Below, piece by piece: positions 41,916-54,744 of a DNA stretch of 64,000 nt. The notes beneath the pieces were generated by a model that saw nothing but the letters and a program-made list of their open reading frames with translations, ran no database searches and was not told where the DNA came from. The translations under genes were made by a program, and so were the position numbers. This DNA is from JAEZBP01 sp963832725 (GTDB taxonomy: Bacteria > Myxococcota_A > Polyangia > Polyangiales > Sandaracinaceae), in assembly GCA_963832725.1 (NCBI GenBank), contig CAWHVG010000002.1, positions 310,001 through 374,000 on the forward strand. The letters run 5' to 3'. Position 1 is the first letter of the stretch. Every line of letters starts with the position of its first letter.

Positions 41916-44262
41916 ATGGCCGACCGCAACGTCAACTACCGTTTCGACTGCGACGCGCTCGGGGGCACCGTCCCGCCGCTGCGTCACGTGCACCTCGTCG
42001 AAGCGCTCGACGAGCCCTACGTGCTGCACCTCGACTGCGTCCTCCGCGATCCGACGCTCGACATCGGCACGCTGCTCGGCAAGGACGGCGTGCTGGAGAT
42101 CGACCGCGGGCACGACACGACGCGGCGGGTGTGCGGTGTCATCCGGGAGATCAAAGAGGCCGACGCGCCCGACGGAGCGAGCACGCGCCTCGTGATCCAG
42201 CCGGCGCTCGCGCTGCTCTCGCTGCGGCGCAATTCGCGCATCTTCCAGGATATGTCGGTGCCCGACATCCTGGAGCAGGTGCTGACCGAGAGCCTCGGCG
42301 CGTACGGCCGGCAGGTGACGCTCGATCTCGGCGGCAGCTATCCGACCCGCGAGTACTGCGTGCAGTACCAGGAGAGCGATCTCGACTTCGTCCACCGCCT
42401 GATGGAGGAGGAAGGGATCCACTACGCGTTCGAGCACGAAGGCAGCGTCGAAGGGATGGTCCTCCGCGACGAGAACGGGCGCTTTCCGGCGCTCGCGAGC
42501 GGCGCGACGGTCGAGTACCAGCCGCACAACCTCGAGCTCCACGGCAGCGAGCCGGTCGCCCACTTCGTGCGCCGGCACCGGCCGACCGTGACCAGCGTCG
42601 CCGTGCGCGACTGGGACTGGACGCAGGGCGGCGCGATGCGTGTCGAAGCGGAGGAGCGCGGGCAGGACGCGGACGGACGCGATCGCGAGAGCTACGAGCA
42701 CGGGCGCGGTCGCTCGCTGACGATCTGGAGCTACGACCAGGGGGTCCGCCGCTACCAGCAGAAGGACGCGGCGTCCCAGGCGCCGCTTCGGCACGAGGCG
42801 CATGTCACCGACGAGCTCCTCGGCGTGGGCGTCGGCCGCGTGATCTCGATGCAGCCCGGCGTCACCTTCGAGCTCACGGGGCACCCCTCGCCGGACGCCA
42901 ACGCCGAGTACGTGATCACGCGGGTGGAGCACGTGAGCGAGCCGATTGGCGCCGCGCTCGCGGGCGCCGGTGCCAACGATCCCTACTACAACCGCTTCCA
43001 CTGCATCCCGGTCGACACGCCGCACCGCCCGCAGCGCCGGACGAAGAAGCCCGTCATCGCGAGCATCCAGACGGCGCTCGTGACCGGCCCGGCCGGCGAG
43101 GAGATCCACGTCGACGAGTACGGGCGCATCCGCGTTCAGATGCACTGGGATCGCGAGGGGCAGAACGACGAGCACAGCACGTGCTGGATCCGCGTGCAGC
43201 AGCCCTGGGCGGGCGCGGGCTGGGGCTTCTGGTGGGTGCCTCGGATTGGCATGGAGGTCGTCGTCCACTTCGTCGATGGCGATCCCGATTGACCGCTGGC
43301 GACCGCCTCGACCTACAACGGCTCGAATCCGACGCCGTACGGGCTGCCGGACGAGAAGACGAAGAGCACCATCAAGTCGAACAGCTCGCTCGGTGGCGGC
43401 GGCTTCAACGAGTTCCGCTTCGAGGACAAGGCCGGAAACGAAGAGATCTTCACGCACGCGCAGAAGGACTACAACGAGGTCGTCGAGAACGACCACAACA
43501 CGTTGGTCCACCACGATCAGTCCAACACCGTCGACAACGATCAGACTCAGGTCATCGGCAACGATCAGACCGAGACGGTGCACGCGAACCAGTCACTGAC
43601 CGTCGACGCGAACCGGATGGTCCACGTGAAGTCGAACTTCGACGAGACGGTCGACGGAACGGAGACGCGGCACACCAAGGGTGACGTCACCGAGACCTTC
43701 GACGCGAACGAGGACCGGACGATCTCCTCCAACGTCACCGAGACCATCAGCGGCAACGAGACCCGCAGCGTCATCGGAAACCAGAGCGAGACCATCTCCG
43801 GCAACCACTCGCAGACCGTCACCGGGAGCGCGAGCGAGACCATCACGGGCTCGCTGAGCGAGACCATCACCGGCGGCATCACGACCTCCACGCCCGCGAG
43901 CTACGATGTCACGGCGGTGGGCGGGCTGAACATCACGGGCACGGCCGGGATCAAGCTGACGGCGCCCGGTGGCTTCAAGATGATCGCTCCCGGCGGCGTG
44001 CACCGCATCGACGAGTTCATGGAGTGGGAGGGCAACAAGGGGATGAAGTTCGGCGAGATCATGATTCGAGCACAAAGACATCTCGATCGAGATCGTCTAC
44101 TTCGCGATGGGCATCGTGGGCAGCAAGTTCGAGGATGTGGCCGTCACGGCCGCGAACAAGGGGATCGAGGTCTGGCAGGAGACTCTCGGGATCGGAAACG
44201 TCGGGCTCGAGATGAAGCTGGGGACGATCGAGAACCACTCGGCGGCGACGGTGAAGACGTGA
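41916..44262 (+). CDS. vgrG: VgrG, T6SS spike protein (in-frame TGA at 43290-43292; frameshift at 44063-44067)
   Basis: About 781 residues if repaired. The ATG at 41916 follows GGGGGAGG. The N-terminal part is a complete gp27/gp5-like VgrG (NSRIFQDMSVPDI, YCVQYQESDLDFVHRLMEEE, VTGPAGEEIHVDEYG). At VDGDPD a TGA replaces the conserved Arg codon. The following codons stay in the same frame and give the usual TKSTIKSNSSLGGGGFNEF and needle repeats. CGA-to-TGA at GAT-CGA is a GATC-to-GATT change. At GATTC 44063-44067, GATC restores the tail IMIEHKDISIEIVYFAMG and the end at 44262. This tail differs from those of its sister VgrGs. Confidence 0.85.
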
Positions 44263-44289
44263 CCCGGTATCTCGCGGCGGGGGCTGAAC

Positions 44290-46630
44290 ATGGCTGAAGA
44301 GAGCTTCGTCATCTACCACTTCGAGTCGGACGCGCTCCCGGGCACGCGCTTCCTCGTCGAGACGGTGCGCGTCGTGGAGGCGCTGAACGAGCCCTACCGA
44401 CTCGAGCTCTCCTTCACGACCGACGATCCGGACGTCGACCTGGCGGAGGTGCTCGGCCGTGATTGCGTTCTGACCATCGTCCGCGGGGACAAGACGCGCC
44501 GTGTCTGCGGGCTCGTGCGGCACATCGAAGAGGGTGAGCAGGACGAGCGGGGCGGGCCGAGCCTCGTCGCGGTCCCGGCGCTGTGGGCGCTCGGACTCCG
44601 GCGCAACACCCGCATCTTCCAGGAGATGTCGGCGCCCGACATCATCGATCAGGTGCTGACGGAGGCGCTCGGCCCCTACGGCCGGCAGCACCAGCTCGAT
44701 CTCTCCGGCTCGTACGCCCGTCGCGAGTACTGCGTGCAGTACCAGGAGACCGATTCTCGACTTCGTGCATCGGCTCATGGAGGAGGAGGGCATTGGCTAC
44801 GCGTTCGACCACGAGGGGCAGACCGAGCTCTTGATCCTGCGCGACCGGAACGCGGCCTATCCCGAGCTTCCCGCCGGCGCCGAGGTGCCGTATCACCCGC
44901 ACAATTTCGTGATCGAGGACGAGGAGCCGATCAGCCTCTTCCATCGCCGCCTCACGAGCACCACGACGAGCGTCGTGGTGGCGGATTGGGATTGGACGAA
45001 GGGGTCGATGCCCTTCTCGGAAGAGCAGCGCGGGCAAGATCCGCTCGGCCGCGATCGCGAAGCGTACGAGCATGGCGAAGGCCGCAGCCTCGGCATCTGG
45101 GACTACGACCAGGGCCTTCGCGTGTACACGGCGGAAGATGGAGCGCAGCGTGCGACCGTGCGGGGGGAAGAGCTCGTCCGCGACGCGATCATCTGCGAGG
45201 GGATCGGCCGCGTCACCGGGATGACCGCCGGCTCGGTCTTCGAGCTGAGCGGCCATCCGATCGTCGGAATGGATGGCCGCTATCTCGTGCTCCGCGTCGA
45301 GCACGTGAGCCGCAGCCTCGGCGACGCGATCGCGGGCGGCGGGCAGGGTGACGCCTACTACAACCGGTTCCAGTGCATCCCGATGGACACGGTCTATCGG
45401 CCGGATCGGCGCGCTCGGAAGCCCTTCGTCGCCGGCATCCAGACGGCGGTCGTGACCGGCCCCGCCGGCGAGGAGATCCATACCGACGAGCACGGCCGGA
45501 TCAAGGTCCAGTTCCACTGGGACCGCGAGGGGCAGAACGACGACAAGAGCTCGTGCTGGATCCGCGTGCAGCAGCCGTGGGCGGGCGCGGGGTGGGGTTT
45601 TTGGTACTTGCCGCGCATCGGCATGGAGGTGGTCGTTCACTTCGTCGACGGCGACCCGGATCGGCCGCTGGTGACGGGCTGCGTCTACAACGCGACGAAC
45701 CTGCTGCCCTACGCGTTGCCGGACGAGAAGACGAAGAGCACGATCAAGTCGAACAGCTCTCCGGGAGGCGGCGGGTTCAACGAGCTCCGCTTCGAGGACA
45801 AGAAGGGGAGCGAAGAGATCTACACGCACGCGCAGAAGGACTACAACGAGGTCGTCGAGCACGATCACACGACGCTCGTTCACCACGATCAGAGCAACAC
45901 GGTCGACAACGACCAGACGCAGATCGTCGGCAACGATCAGACCGAGACCGTCCACAACGATCAGACGATGACCGTCGACGGCAACCGGACGGTCCACGTA
46001 AAGAGCGACTACGACGAGACGGTTGACGGCACCGAGACGCGTCACGTGAAAGGCGACGTGAGCGAGACCTTCGACGCGAACGAGACGCGGACGGTGAGCG
46101 GCAACCTCACCGAGGACATTTCCGGCAACGAGACGCGCACGATCAGCGGAAATCACTCGGAGTCGATCACTGGGAGCGAGACGCTCTCGATCACGGGAAG
46201 CTCCACACACTCCATCACGGGCTCGCTGAGCCAGAGCGTGACGGGCGGGATCTCGGTGACGACGCCGGCCGCCTATTCGATCAGTGCCGACGGCGGGCTG
46301 AACGTGACGGCCACGGCCGGGATCACGTTCCTCGCGCCCGGAGGCATCCAGATCGGGGCGCCGGGTGGCGTCACGATGGTCGACAGCTTCTGGGAGTGGA
46401 CGGGCTTCTTCAAGTTCGAGAACGGCGGCTTCTGTCGCGACTACACCCACATCCAGGACAGCTTCGCGGGCACGGTCTTCGAGGTCGTTGGATTCAAGGG
46501 CGAGCTCGAGGTCTTCAACGCCGGGCAGACCGGCCTCAAGATCGAGTCGAAGGGGCTCGCGGTGCTGGCGCCGATCGCGAGCCTCAAGGCTGGGGCGGTG
46601 CTCGTGGAGTCGGGGCCCGAGGCGAGCTGA
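44290..46630 (+). CDS. vgrG: VgrG, T6SS spike protein (frameshift at 44752-44756)
   Basis: About 779 residues. The ATG at 44290 lies 28 bases after the previous VgrG. The first 155 codons include NTRIFQEMSAPDIIDQVL and YCVQYQETD. At GATTC 44752-44756, GATC restores DLDFVHRLMEEEGIGYAFD, conserved in its sisters. The core reads GMEVVVHFVDGDPDRPLVTG. Needle repeats (ETFDANETRTVSGNLTEDIS, SGNETRTISGNHSESITG) run to about residue 690. The tail (from DSFWEWTGFFKFENG) is a further beta-rich segment with KIESKGLAVLAPIASLKAG. Three near-identical VgrG bodies with different tails suggest duplication with cargo diversification. Confidence 0.88.
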
Positions 46631-46651
46631 GACAGGACCCTCGGCGCGAGC

Positions 46652-47116
46652 TCATTGGCCCACGCATCCCCAGGGACCTTGGTTCGGATGGCCGCCGCGA
46701 TAGAGCTGCACCCAATGGATGCGGTACGCGTCGTCCTCGTCGAGCACGAAGAGGCGGATGTGAATCGTCCCTTGGGGTGTCTCCACGCCTCCGATGACAC
46801 AGGCGCGGCCTCCGTCGCCCGTCTCGCTGCTGTCCCACGCGAACTCGGTCGCGGTGCGGAGCACCGGCGTGCCGAGGGCGCTCTCGAATTGCGCCTCCGT
46901 GAGCTCGTGGCGGCGCTGGGTCGAGAGCATCTCGTACGCCTCGTGGACGCGGCCGTGGCGTAGATCGGCGAGGTAGGCCCTCGCCGCGTCCGTGACGTGT
47001 CCGGTCACGTTGCAGTTCCAGACGAAGAGCGTGACGAAACCGCCGATGAACGCGATGGGCACGAGCGGTCCGAGCGAGAATCGTCGCCGCGGGCGGGGCT
47101 CGGTCGACTCCGGCAT
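46652..47116 (-). CDS. Membrane-anchored small protein, possible immunity protein
   Basis: A 154-residue protein. An Arg-rich start and one transmembrane helix (LVPIAFIGGFVTLFVW) anchor a C-terminal domain outside the cytoplasm. The domain (about 45-154: AARAYLADLRHGRVHEAYEM, FESALGTPVL) resembles the NTF2-like/DUF4878 fold by its helix pattern. Its ATG overlaps the stop of the preceding gene (TGATG). Last gene of a three-gene minus-strand operon converging on the VgrG cluster. An exported domain next to a T6SS island fits an immunity role against a periplasm-acting effector, but this rests on position only. Confidence 0.6.
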   Translation of the reverse strand: MPESTEPRPRRRFSLGPLVPIAFIGGFVTLFVWNCNVTGHVTDAARAYLADLRHGRVHEAYEMLSTQRRHELTEAQFESALGTPVLRTATEFAWDSSETGDGGRACVIGGVETPQGTIHIRLFVLDEDDAYRIHWVQLYRGGHPNQGPWGCVGQ

Positions 47117-47904
47117 CAGCGCACGATCCGGAGCGCGCCGTCGCGCGGCGCCGCGTAGATCGCGAAATTCGTGCGGGCTCCGTCGGCGTCCGGCTGCGTG
47201 CGAAGGAGCGGCAGCGCACCCGCGCGTCGGATCTCCCAGATCCGCCCGCCACAGCAGGGCGCGAGCTCGACGTCGCCACGCTCGAAGGGCTCGATCGACG
47301 CCGCCGCGAAGCTGGCGAGCTCGCCCCGCAAGCTGTCGCGAAACACCTGCTCGGGCTCATCGTACGCGCGGACCCACGCCTGGACCTTCGACTCGTGCTC
47401 GGCGAGCAGCCCGTCGACGTCGTCCGCGAGCGCGAGATCGCGGAGGTGGATCGCGTAGTCCGTGAGCGCCGCCGGATCGTCGAACGCGGGCGCGCCGCTC
47501 ATCTCGTCGGAGAAGTCGATGACCTCGTTCGCGAAGATCAGCGTGAACGAGACCGGCAGCTCGAGCTCCTCCTCGCGGACCTGCTCCTTCAGCTCGTCGG
47601 GGATCGTGATCTCGGTGATCTGATCGCCCGAGCCGGGGAAGACGATGTCGCCTTTCTCGAAGCGGCGGACGTTGCCCCAGACGTACGCGTCTTCGAAGGT
47701 GCTCGCTCCGCTCGCGCCCACGATCGGGTGGAGCGTGACGTCGAGCATGTTCAGCTCACCGACCAGCCAGGGGTTGATCGGCGGCGCGAAGTTCGCCGGC
47801 GTGTCGGTCTCCGCCGTCAGCGAGAGGACCGGGAAGTCGTTCAGCCGGATCTCGACGCGGCAGGTCTTGGCGTCCACTTCGAGGTGGTAGATCGGGTGGC
47901 CCAT
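47116..47904 (-). CDS. Hypothetical protein of T6SS-linked operon
   Basis: A 262-residue protein, no signal peptide or membrane helix. The N-terminal half is beta-rich (YHLEVDAKTCRVEIRLNDFP, GELNMLDVTLHPIVG) and the C-terminal half mixed (IHLRDLALADDVDGLLAEHE, then VFRDSLRGELASF), ending with an SnoaL/NTF2-like pattern (RIWEIRRAGALPLL). It sits between the 669-residue protein (23 bases upstream) and the membrane-anchored protein (overlapping start). Could be a chaperone, adaptor or immunity protein for the large protein. No family recognised. Intact. Confidence 0.6.
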   Translation of the reverse strand: MGHPIYHLEVDAKTCRVEIRLNDFPVLSLTAETDTPANFAPPINPWLVGELNMLDVTLHPIVGASGASTFEDAYVWGNVRRFEKGDIVFPGSGDQITEITIPDELKEQVREEELELPVSFTLIFANEVIDFSDEMSGAPAFDDPAALTDYAIHLRDLALADDVDGLLAEHESKVQAWVRAYDEPEQVFRDSLRGELASFAAASIEPFERGDVELAPCCGGRIWEIRRAGALPLLRTQPDADGARTNFAIYAAPRDGALRIVR

Positions 47905-47927
47905 CGAATGCCTCTTCGGTGCGCGGC

Positions 47928-49937
47928 TCAGTGACCCGCGGAGCGTGCGATGACGGCTTCAGGCGGGATGGCCTGATCCAGGTGCGCCTTCAGCGCGGCC
48001 CCGCGGACGTACTCCAGGAACACGCGCTCCTCGATCCAGTCGCGGAACCAGCTCGCGCCGAGGCGATCGAGGTCCTGGCGGATCGAGTGGGCGATGCCTT
48101 CCACGACCTTGGCGCGTCGCGAGAATGTGCGGTGCTCGTCGATGCGGTCCGCGAGCGCGTCCGCGATCTGACCCGGCGTCCAGTACTCGTCGTTGAAAAA
48201 GCCCTCGCGCACCCGGATGACGCGGATGTCGAGGCCGTCCGTGATCACGCCGAGGATGACGTGCTGGATGGCGTCGCGGCTCATGTGCGCCGGCTGGTAC
48301 GGCTCCTCGCGCGGCCAGTGGAACTCGCGCAGGTGCGACGGCCCGGCGATCACCCGCTCCCAGGTTCGCTTCCCGCCGATGCCGAAGAGGCCGCCGCTGA
48401 CCTCCGCGCTGATCTTGATGCCGGTCCAGTCGATGCCGGCGTCGACATTCAGGATGCGGCCTTCGCTGTGGTTGATGCCGATCTCGGCGTCGTAGGTGAT
48501 GCCGGTCTCGCCCTTGCCCTCGGCTTTGAAGAAGTTGCCCGCCTCGAAACGCGCGCCGATGGCGCCTTTGAAGGTCGCGTCCGCCTTCAGCGCAGCGCCC
48601 GGCGCCCAGCTCGGGTCGTTTCGCCGGCCGTTCAGGGCCGCCTTCAGCTCACCGGAGATCTGCGCGAAGACCTGCGCCTTGAACCCGAGCCCGCTGATGC
48701 CGATGCCCAGCTCGAAGGTGAGCGACGCGAGCGTCAGCTCCATGTTGACGTCGATGTACTGGAAGACCTGATGGTTGTGGTGCTCCTTCCAGTACCACTC
48801 GACGGCCAGCGTTCCCTGCATGAGCTGCAGGTCGAACTGCATGTACCAGCCGACCTTCGGCGCGTTCTCCTGGATCGCCTCGACGATGTCCTGGATGGCC
48901 TTCGCCGTGTTCAGGATCGCGCCGATCAGCTCGAGGATGTCGAGCTCGACCGCCGCGTCGTCGATTTGGTACTTGATCGCCTTCAGCGGGCTCTTCTGAG
49001 TCTCGGCTTCGGCGTCCGGGTCCTTGCTGCTGGTCTCGCGCTTGGTCGCCTTCAGGGTCGAGGGCTCCCAGCCGCTCTCCTCCCGCTTCCAGGTGTCCTT
49101 CGCCTCGCCCTTGGTCACCAGCTTGCGACCCTCGACTTCGACGTCGCGTTGCAGCTTCGAGCCGTACTTCATTCCCTTCATGGCGGGGAACTCGAACTCG
49201 AACTTGTATTGCCGCGGGTTGAAGACGACGACCGAGATGGGATTGGGCGCGCCCTGGATCGCGTAGGTCGTGCGCTCGCGGTAGGCCGACCAGAAGGCTG
49301 GCCGCAAGAAGTTCTCGTAGTCGACGTTGCCGCGGTACTGCGCCTCGAACGAGTAGACGTCGTAGCCCTCCGAGCTGCCGGACTTCGGGATGTCGGTCCC
49401 GGTCGTGCGCAGCGAGGGAGGCGTCGGCTTCAGCTCGTCCTTGATGTGGACCTTCACCACGTCGACCAGCTCACCCTTGTCCGGGACGACCTGGAGCAGC
49501 CCTTGGTGCTCGATCAGATCGCGGGCGGCGGCGGTGGTGTGGTGCGAGCACTCGAAGCGCCAGTCGCGGACGCCGTGCTCCGGCTCCTCGTGCGTCGTCT
49601 CGTGCTCGATGATCTCGCCGGAGGCGTCGACGGTGACGCCGGGCAGGATGCCGGAGCGATGGCTCTCGGGCTGGTAGCGCACGACCACGCTGCCGGAGGC
49701 GAGCTGCTGCGCGAGGCGGAGCCGGACCTGCTCGACGTCCACGTTGCCCGCGGGGGGCAGGTCGAGCATGCCCCGCAGGGACTCGTAGTGGGACGGGTCC
49801 TCCATGAAGCGGAGCAGCAGACGATCGAGCAGCTCCGCGTCGCGCGGCGAGAAGAGCGCGTCGGACGTGCCCGTGGCGTTCGCGCTCGACGCGAGTTCAT
49901 AGAGCTCGTCGAACGGACCGTGCAGCTTCGCAGTCAA
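47928..49937 (-). CDS. Large protein, candidate T6SS effector
   Basis: A 669-residue protein from a TTG at 49937; GGGGGAG is only two bases upstream, so the exact start is uncertain. No signal peptide. The N-terminal 130 residues are helical (DELYELASSANATGTSDALF). The middle has an alpha-helical segment (LDILELIGAILNTAKAIQDI) that could be membrane-active. Residues about 380-530 have an amphipathic beta pattern (LGIGISGLGFKAQVFAQISG, GITYDAEIGINHSEGRILN) like barrels and some pore-forming proteins. A mixed helical C-terminus follows. Position opposite the VgrG cluster, no export signal, and two following partner genes suggest a T6SS cargo effector, possibly pore-forming. Inference only; no catalytic motif seen. 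Confidence 0.6.
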   Translation of the reverse strand: MTAKLHGPFDELYELASSANATGTSDALFSPRDAELLDRLLLRFMEDPSHYESLRGMLDLPPAGNVDVEQVRLRLAQQLASGSVVVRYQPESHRSGILPGVTVDASGEIIEHETTHEEPEHGVRDWRFECSHHTTAAARDLIEHQGLLQVVPDKGELVDVVKVHIKDELKPTPPSLRTTGTDIPKSGSSEGYDVYSFEAQYRGNVDYENFLRPAFWSAYRERTTYAIQGAPNPISVVVFNPRQYKFEFEFPAMKGMKYGSKLQRDVEVEGRKLVTKGEAKDTWKREESGWEPSTLKATKRETSSKDPDAEAETQKSPLKAIKYQIDDAAVELDILELIGAILNTAKAIQDIVEAIQENAPKVGWYMQFDLQLMQGTLAVEWYWKEHHNHQVFQYIDVNMELTLASLTFELGIGISGLGFKAQVFAQISGELKAALNGRRNDPSWAPGAALKADATFKGAIGARFEAGNFFKAEGKGETGITYDAEIGINHSEGRILNVDAGIDWTGIKISAEVSGGLFGIGGKRTWERVIAGPSHLREFHWPREEPYQPAHMSRDAIQHVILGVITDGLDIRVIRVREGFFNDEYWTPGQIADALADRIDEHRTFSRRAKVVEGIAHSIRQDLDRLGASWFRDWIEERVFLEYVRGAALKAHLDQAIPPEAVIARSAGH

Positions 49938-50132
49938 TGCTCCCCCGTCATGCAGGACGTACGGCGGCGAGTATAGCCTCCCACGCGCTCTCCGATCGAC
50001 CCGCGATCGCCTTCGGGCTCGCGAATCGATCCGGGCGATCGCGACCGGGCTGACATCGCTCGCGCGTGCCTCGCCCTCGCCAAAGGCAGGAACCCGCGTC
50101 GAGCAGAGACTGGTGAGAAGCTCGGCGATGGA

Positions 50133-52058
50133 TCAGGAACGTCGATCGGCGTCCGCGTGCCGGTCGGACTTCGCCTCCGACCCCGCTTCGACACGTCCGA
50201 GCTGGAGCCAGCGCAAGCCGATGAGCGAGGAACCGAGGATCCCGCCGGCGCTGAGGATGAAGATGTCGGCGGGGGCGGGGAGGACCGCGGCGCCGATCGC
50301 GGTCGCACCGAACGCAGCGGCCGCCGGCAAGAACGCGAGGTCGCCGTTGACGCCCATGACGACGCACGCGAGCGCGTCGCCGGCCACCGCGAACGCGCCC
50401 GCGTGGGACTCGTGCAGGCCCATGGTCAGGCCGAGGAGCAGGCTCATGGGGAGGAAGAGCATCATCGCGAAGAGGGCGAAGAAGGCGCGCCGGCTGGCCA
50501 GGTTGCCTGGTCGAAAGCCGACGACGCGTCCGAGCGCGATGAGCAGCGCGGCGGGGATGCACGCGTGGGCGAACGCGGTGGGATAGCCGCGCTCCAGCCA
50601 GCCGAGCTCGACCGCGCCGACGATGGTCGCGAACGCCGCCCCCGCCAGCAGCGTGACGGCCAGGAGCAGGCGAGCCCGCGCCGGTGCGTCGCGCGCCAGA
50701 TCCCGCTCTCGCGCGAACGAGATCAGCGAGCTCCGCTCCGCCTCGAGGCTTCGCCGGGCGGCCCGGCAGCGTTCCAGGAGCGCTTCGTCGGGCTCCGGGA
50801 GCTCGGAGAGATGCGCCTCCGCGGCGTCGACCGCGCCTCGTGCGAGCTCCATCGTGGCCATGGCGTGGTGCGCCGCGTCGAGACCGCGTCGGGCGCGCGC
50901 GTTCTCGGGCCAGATGCGCAGGGCGTGGCGGAGGCCGAAGGCCGAGCTCGAGAACGCCGTGCGTGCCGCGTCGGGATCGCGCTCCGCTCCGGAGAGCAGC
51001 ACGTCGAGCTCCGCGAGCGCCTCGTCGACCAGCAGATCGGACTCGCGGTGCGCCAGGTGCGCGGCGATGGCCTCGCGGAACGCGCGGACGGAGGGGAAGC
51101 GCTCCTCGGGCGTCCTGCCGGTGGCGCGGACGCAGATGGCGGCGAGCTCGGGCGGGACGTCGGCGTCGAAGGTCGGCGTCGATCCGCGGACCACGCTCGC
51201 GAGCGCTGCGAACACGGTCTTCCCGTGGTGCATCACGCGGCCGGTCAGGATCTCGTGGAGAACGGCGCCGAGCAGGTAGACGTCCGTGCGGGTCGTGATC
51301 ACCTGCTCGTCGCCGAGCATCTCCGGCGCCATGTAGGCCGGCGTCCCGACGAGCCCCGGCTCGGGCTCGGGCGCGGGCGAGCTCGGTCGATCGGCGGCCC
51401 GGCACGCGAGGCCCCAATCCATCAGGTAGACCTCGCCGAACTCCCCGAGCATGACGTTGCTCGGTTTCACGTCGCGGTGCACGACCCCGCAATCGTGGGC
51501 CAGCTCCAGCGCGTGGCACACCTGGAGCAGGACTTCGAGATGGAAGCGCTGTCGGTCGCCGCGGACGCGTTCCCAGCGGGGGTGGGTCGCGTCGCGGATC
51601 AAGTCGCGCCACGCCGCTCCTTCGACGCGCTTCATCACCAACACGGGATCGCCTGCGGTGTCGCGCCCCAGGGCGTGGACGGGCACGATGTTCGGGTGCT
51701 CGAGCGCGCCGCTGGTCCGAGCCTCCGCCAAGAGGCCCCGGACCGCCGGGTCGTGCGAGCGGCGCTTCATGCGCTTGATCGCGACCTCGCGGCGCAGCGC
51801 GACCTGCTGCGCCCGCACCACCACGCCCATCCCCCCTTCGCCGAGCACGTTCAGGATCTCGAACTCCGCGCCGAGCCCACCCTCCTCGACCACCCGGAGC
51901 GAGGGGAGCGAGGCCAGGTCGATCGAGGTCGGATCGTCGGGCGCACCGGTCGGTGGCGTGCGACCGACCGTCTCGTCGGCGGCCCGTTCGCGCAATGCGT
52001 CCCCGAGCCTCAGCGCGGCCCAAGTCGACTCGAGCGGATCCGGCCCGGAGTGCTCCAC
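50133..52058 (-). CDS. Membrane Ser/Thr protein kinase
   Basis: About 641 residues from a GTG at 52058; an in-frame TTG at 52100 is the alternative. A Hanks-type kinase domain occupies about 60-340: GEGGMGVVV P-loop, EVAIKRMKRR lysine, VVHRDVKPSNVML catalytic loop, YLMDWG instead of DFG (a known active variant), YMAPEM. A helical region (about 350-450) leads to about six transmembrane helices (AFFALFAMMLFLPMSLLLGL, ADIFILSAGGILGSSLIGL), so it may sense a membrane or extracytoplasmic cue. Tandem with a second kinase gene 77 bases upstream on the same strand; substrates unknown. Confidence 0.85.
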   Translation of the reverse strand: MEHSGPDPLESTWAALRLGDALRERAADETVGRTPPTGAPDDPTSIDLASLPSLRVVEEGGLGAEFEILNVLGEGGMGVVVRAQQVALRREVAIKRMKRRSHDPAVRGLLAEARTSGALEHPNIVPVHALGRDTAGDPVLVMKRVEGAAWRDLIRDATHPRWERVRGDRQRFHLEVLLQVCHALELAHDCGVVHRDVKPSNVMLGEFGEVYLMDWGLACRAADRPSSPAPEPEPGLVGTPAYMAPEMLGDEQVITTRTDVYLLGAVLHEILTGRVMHHGKTVFAALASVVRGSTPTFDADVPPELAAICVRATGRTPEERFPSVRAFREAIAAHLAHRESDLLVDEALAELDVLLSGAERDPDAARTAFSSSAFGLRHALRIWPENARARRGLDAAHHAMATMELARGAVDAAEAHLSELPEPDEALLERCRAARRSLEAERSSLISFARERDLARDAPARARLLLAVTLLAGAAFATIVGAVELGWLERGYPTAFAHACIPAALLIALGRVVGFRPGNLASRRAFFALFAMMLFLPMSLLLGLTMGLHESHAGAFAVAGDALACVVMGVNGDLAFLPAAAAFGATAIGAAVLPAPADIFILSAGGILGSSLIGLRWLQLGRVEAGSEAKSDRHADADRRS

Positions 52059-52134
52059 GGGCCGGCGAGTATGGCATCGAACGGGCACGCGAACGCCCAA
52101 TTCGCGTTCGAGCCACGAGAGGCGGGCTCGGTCG

Positions 52135-54519
<2,385 letters not shown>

Positions 54520-54744
54520 CGCGCTCCCCCGAAAACCCGAGCGCGTGGGTTGTGGAGCCGCCGGCCGGCGAGCGGGAGCGCCCGCAACACTTCTTCACGC
54601 CGCGCGGGCGGAATCCTTCGAGCGGCCGGTCGCTCCGCAGCGTCCGATGGCTGTGGCTCGACCCGGCTCCGCGCACGGCGACATCGCACGCTGCGGCGCG
54701 TGGGCGAGATCCGGAGCGCAGCACCCGGACCTTTCGAGCGCCTC

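Noticed and set aside
41916..46630. Programmed ribosomal frameshifting or stop-codon readthrough in VgrG genes
   Set aside because: Breaks occur at different places in each VgrG and in many unrelated genes, share the GATC/GATTC context rather than a slippery heptamer, and the sister copies read through normally.
47919..49976. A 685-codon plus-strand open frame opposite the 669-residue protein
   Set aside because: Mirror of a gene with normal composition and coupled neighbours; no start signal or domain.
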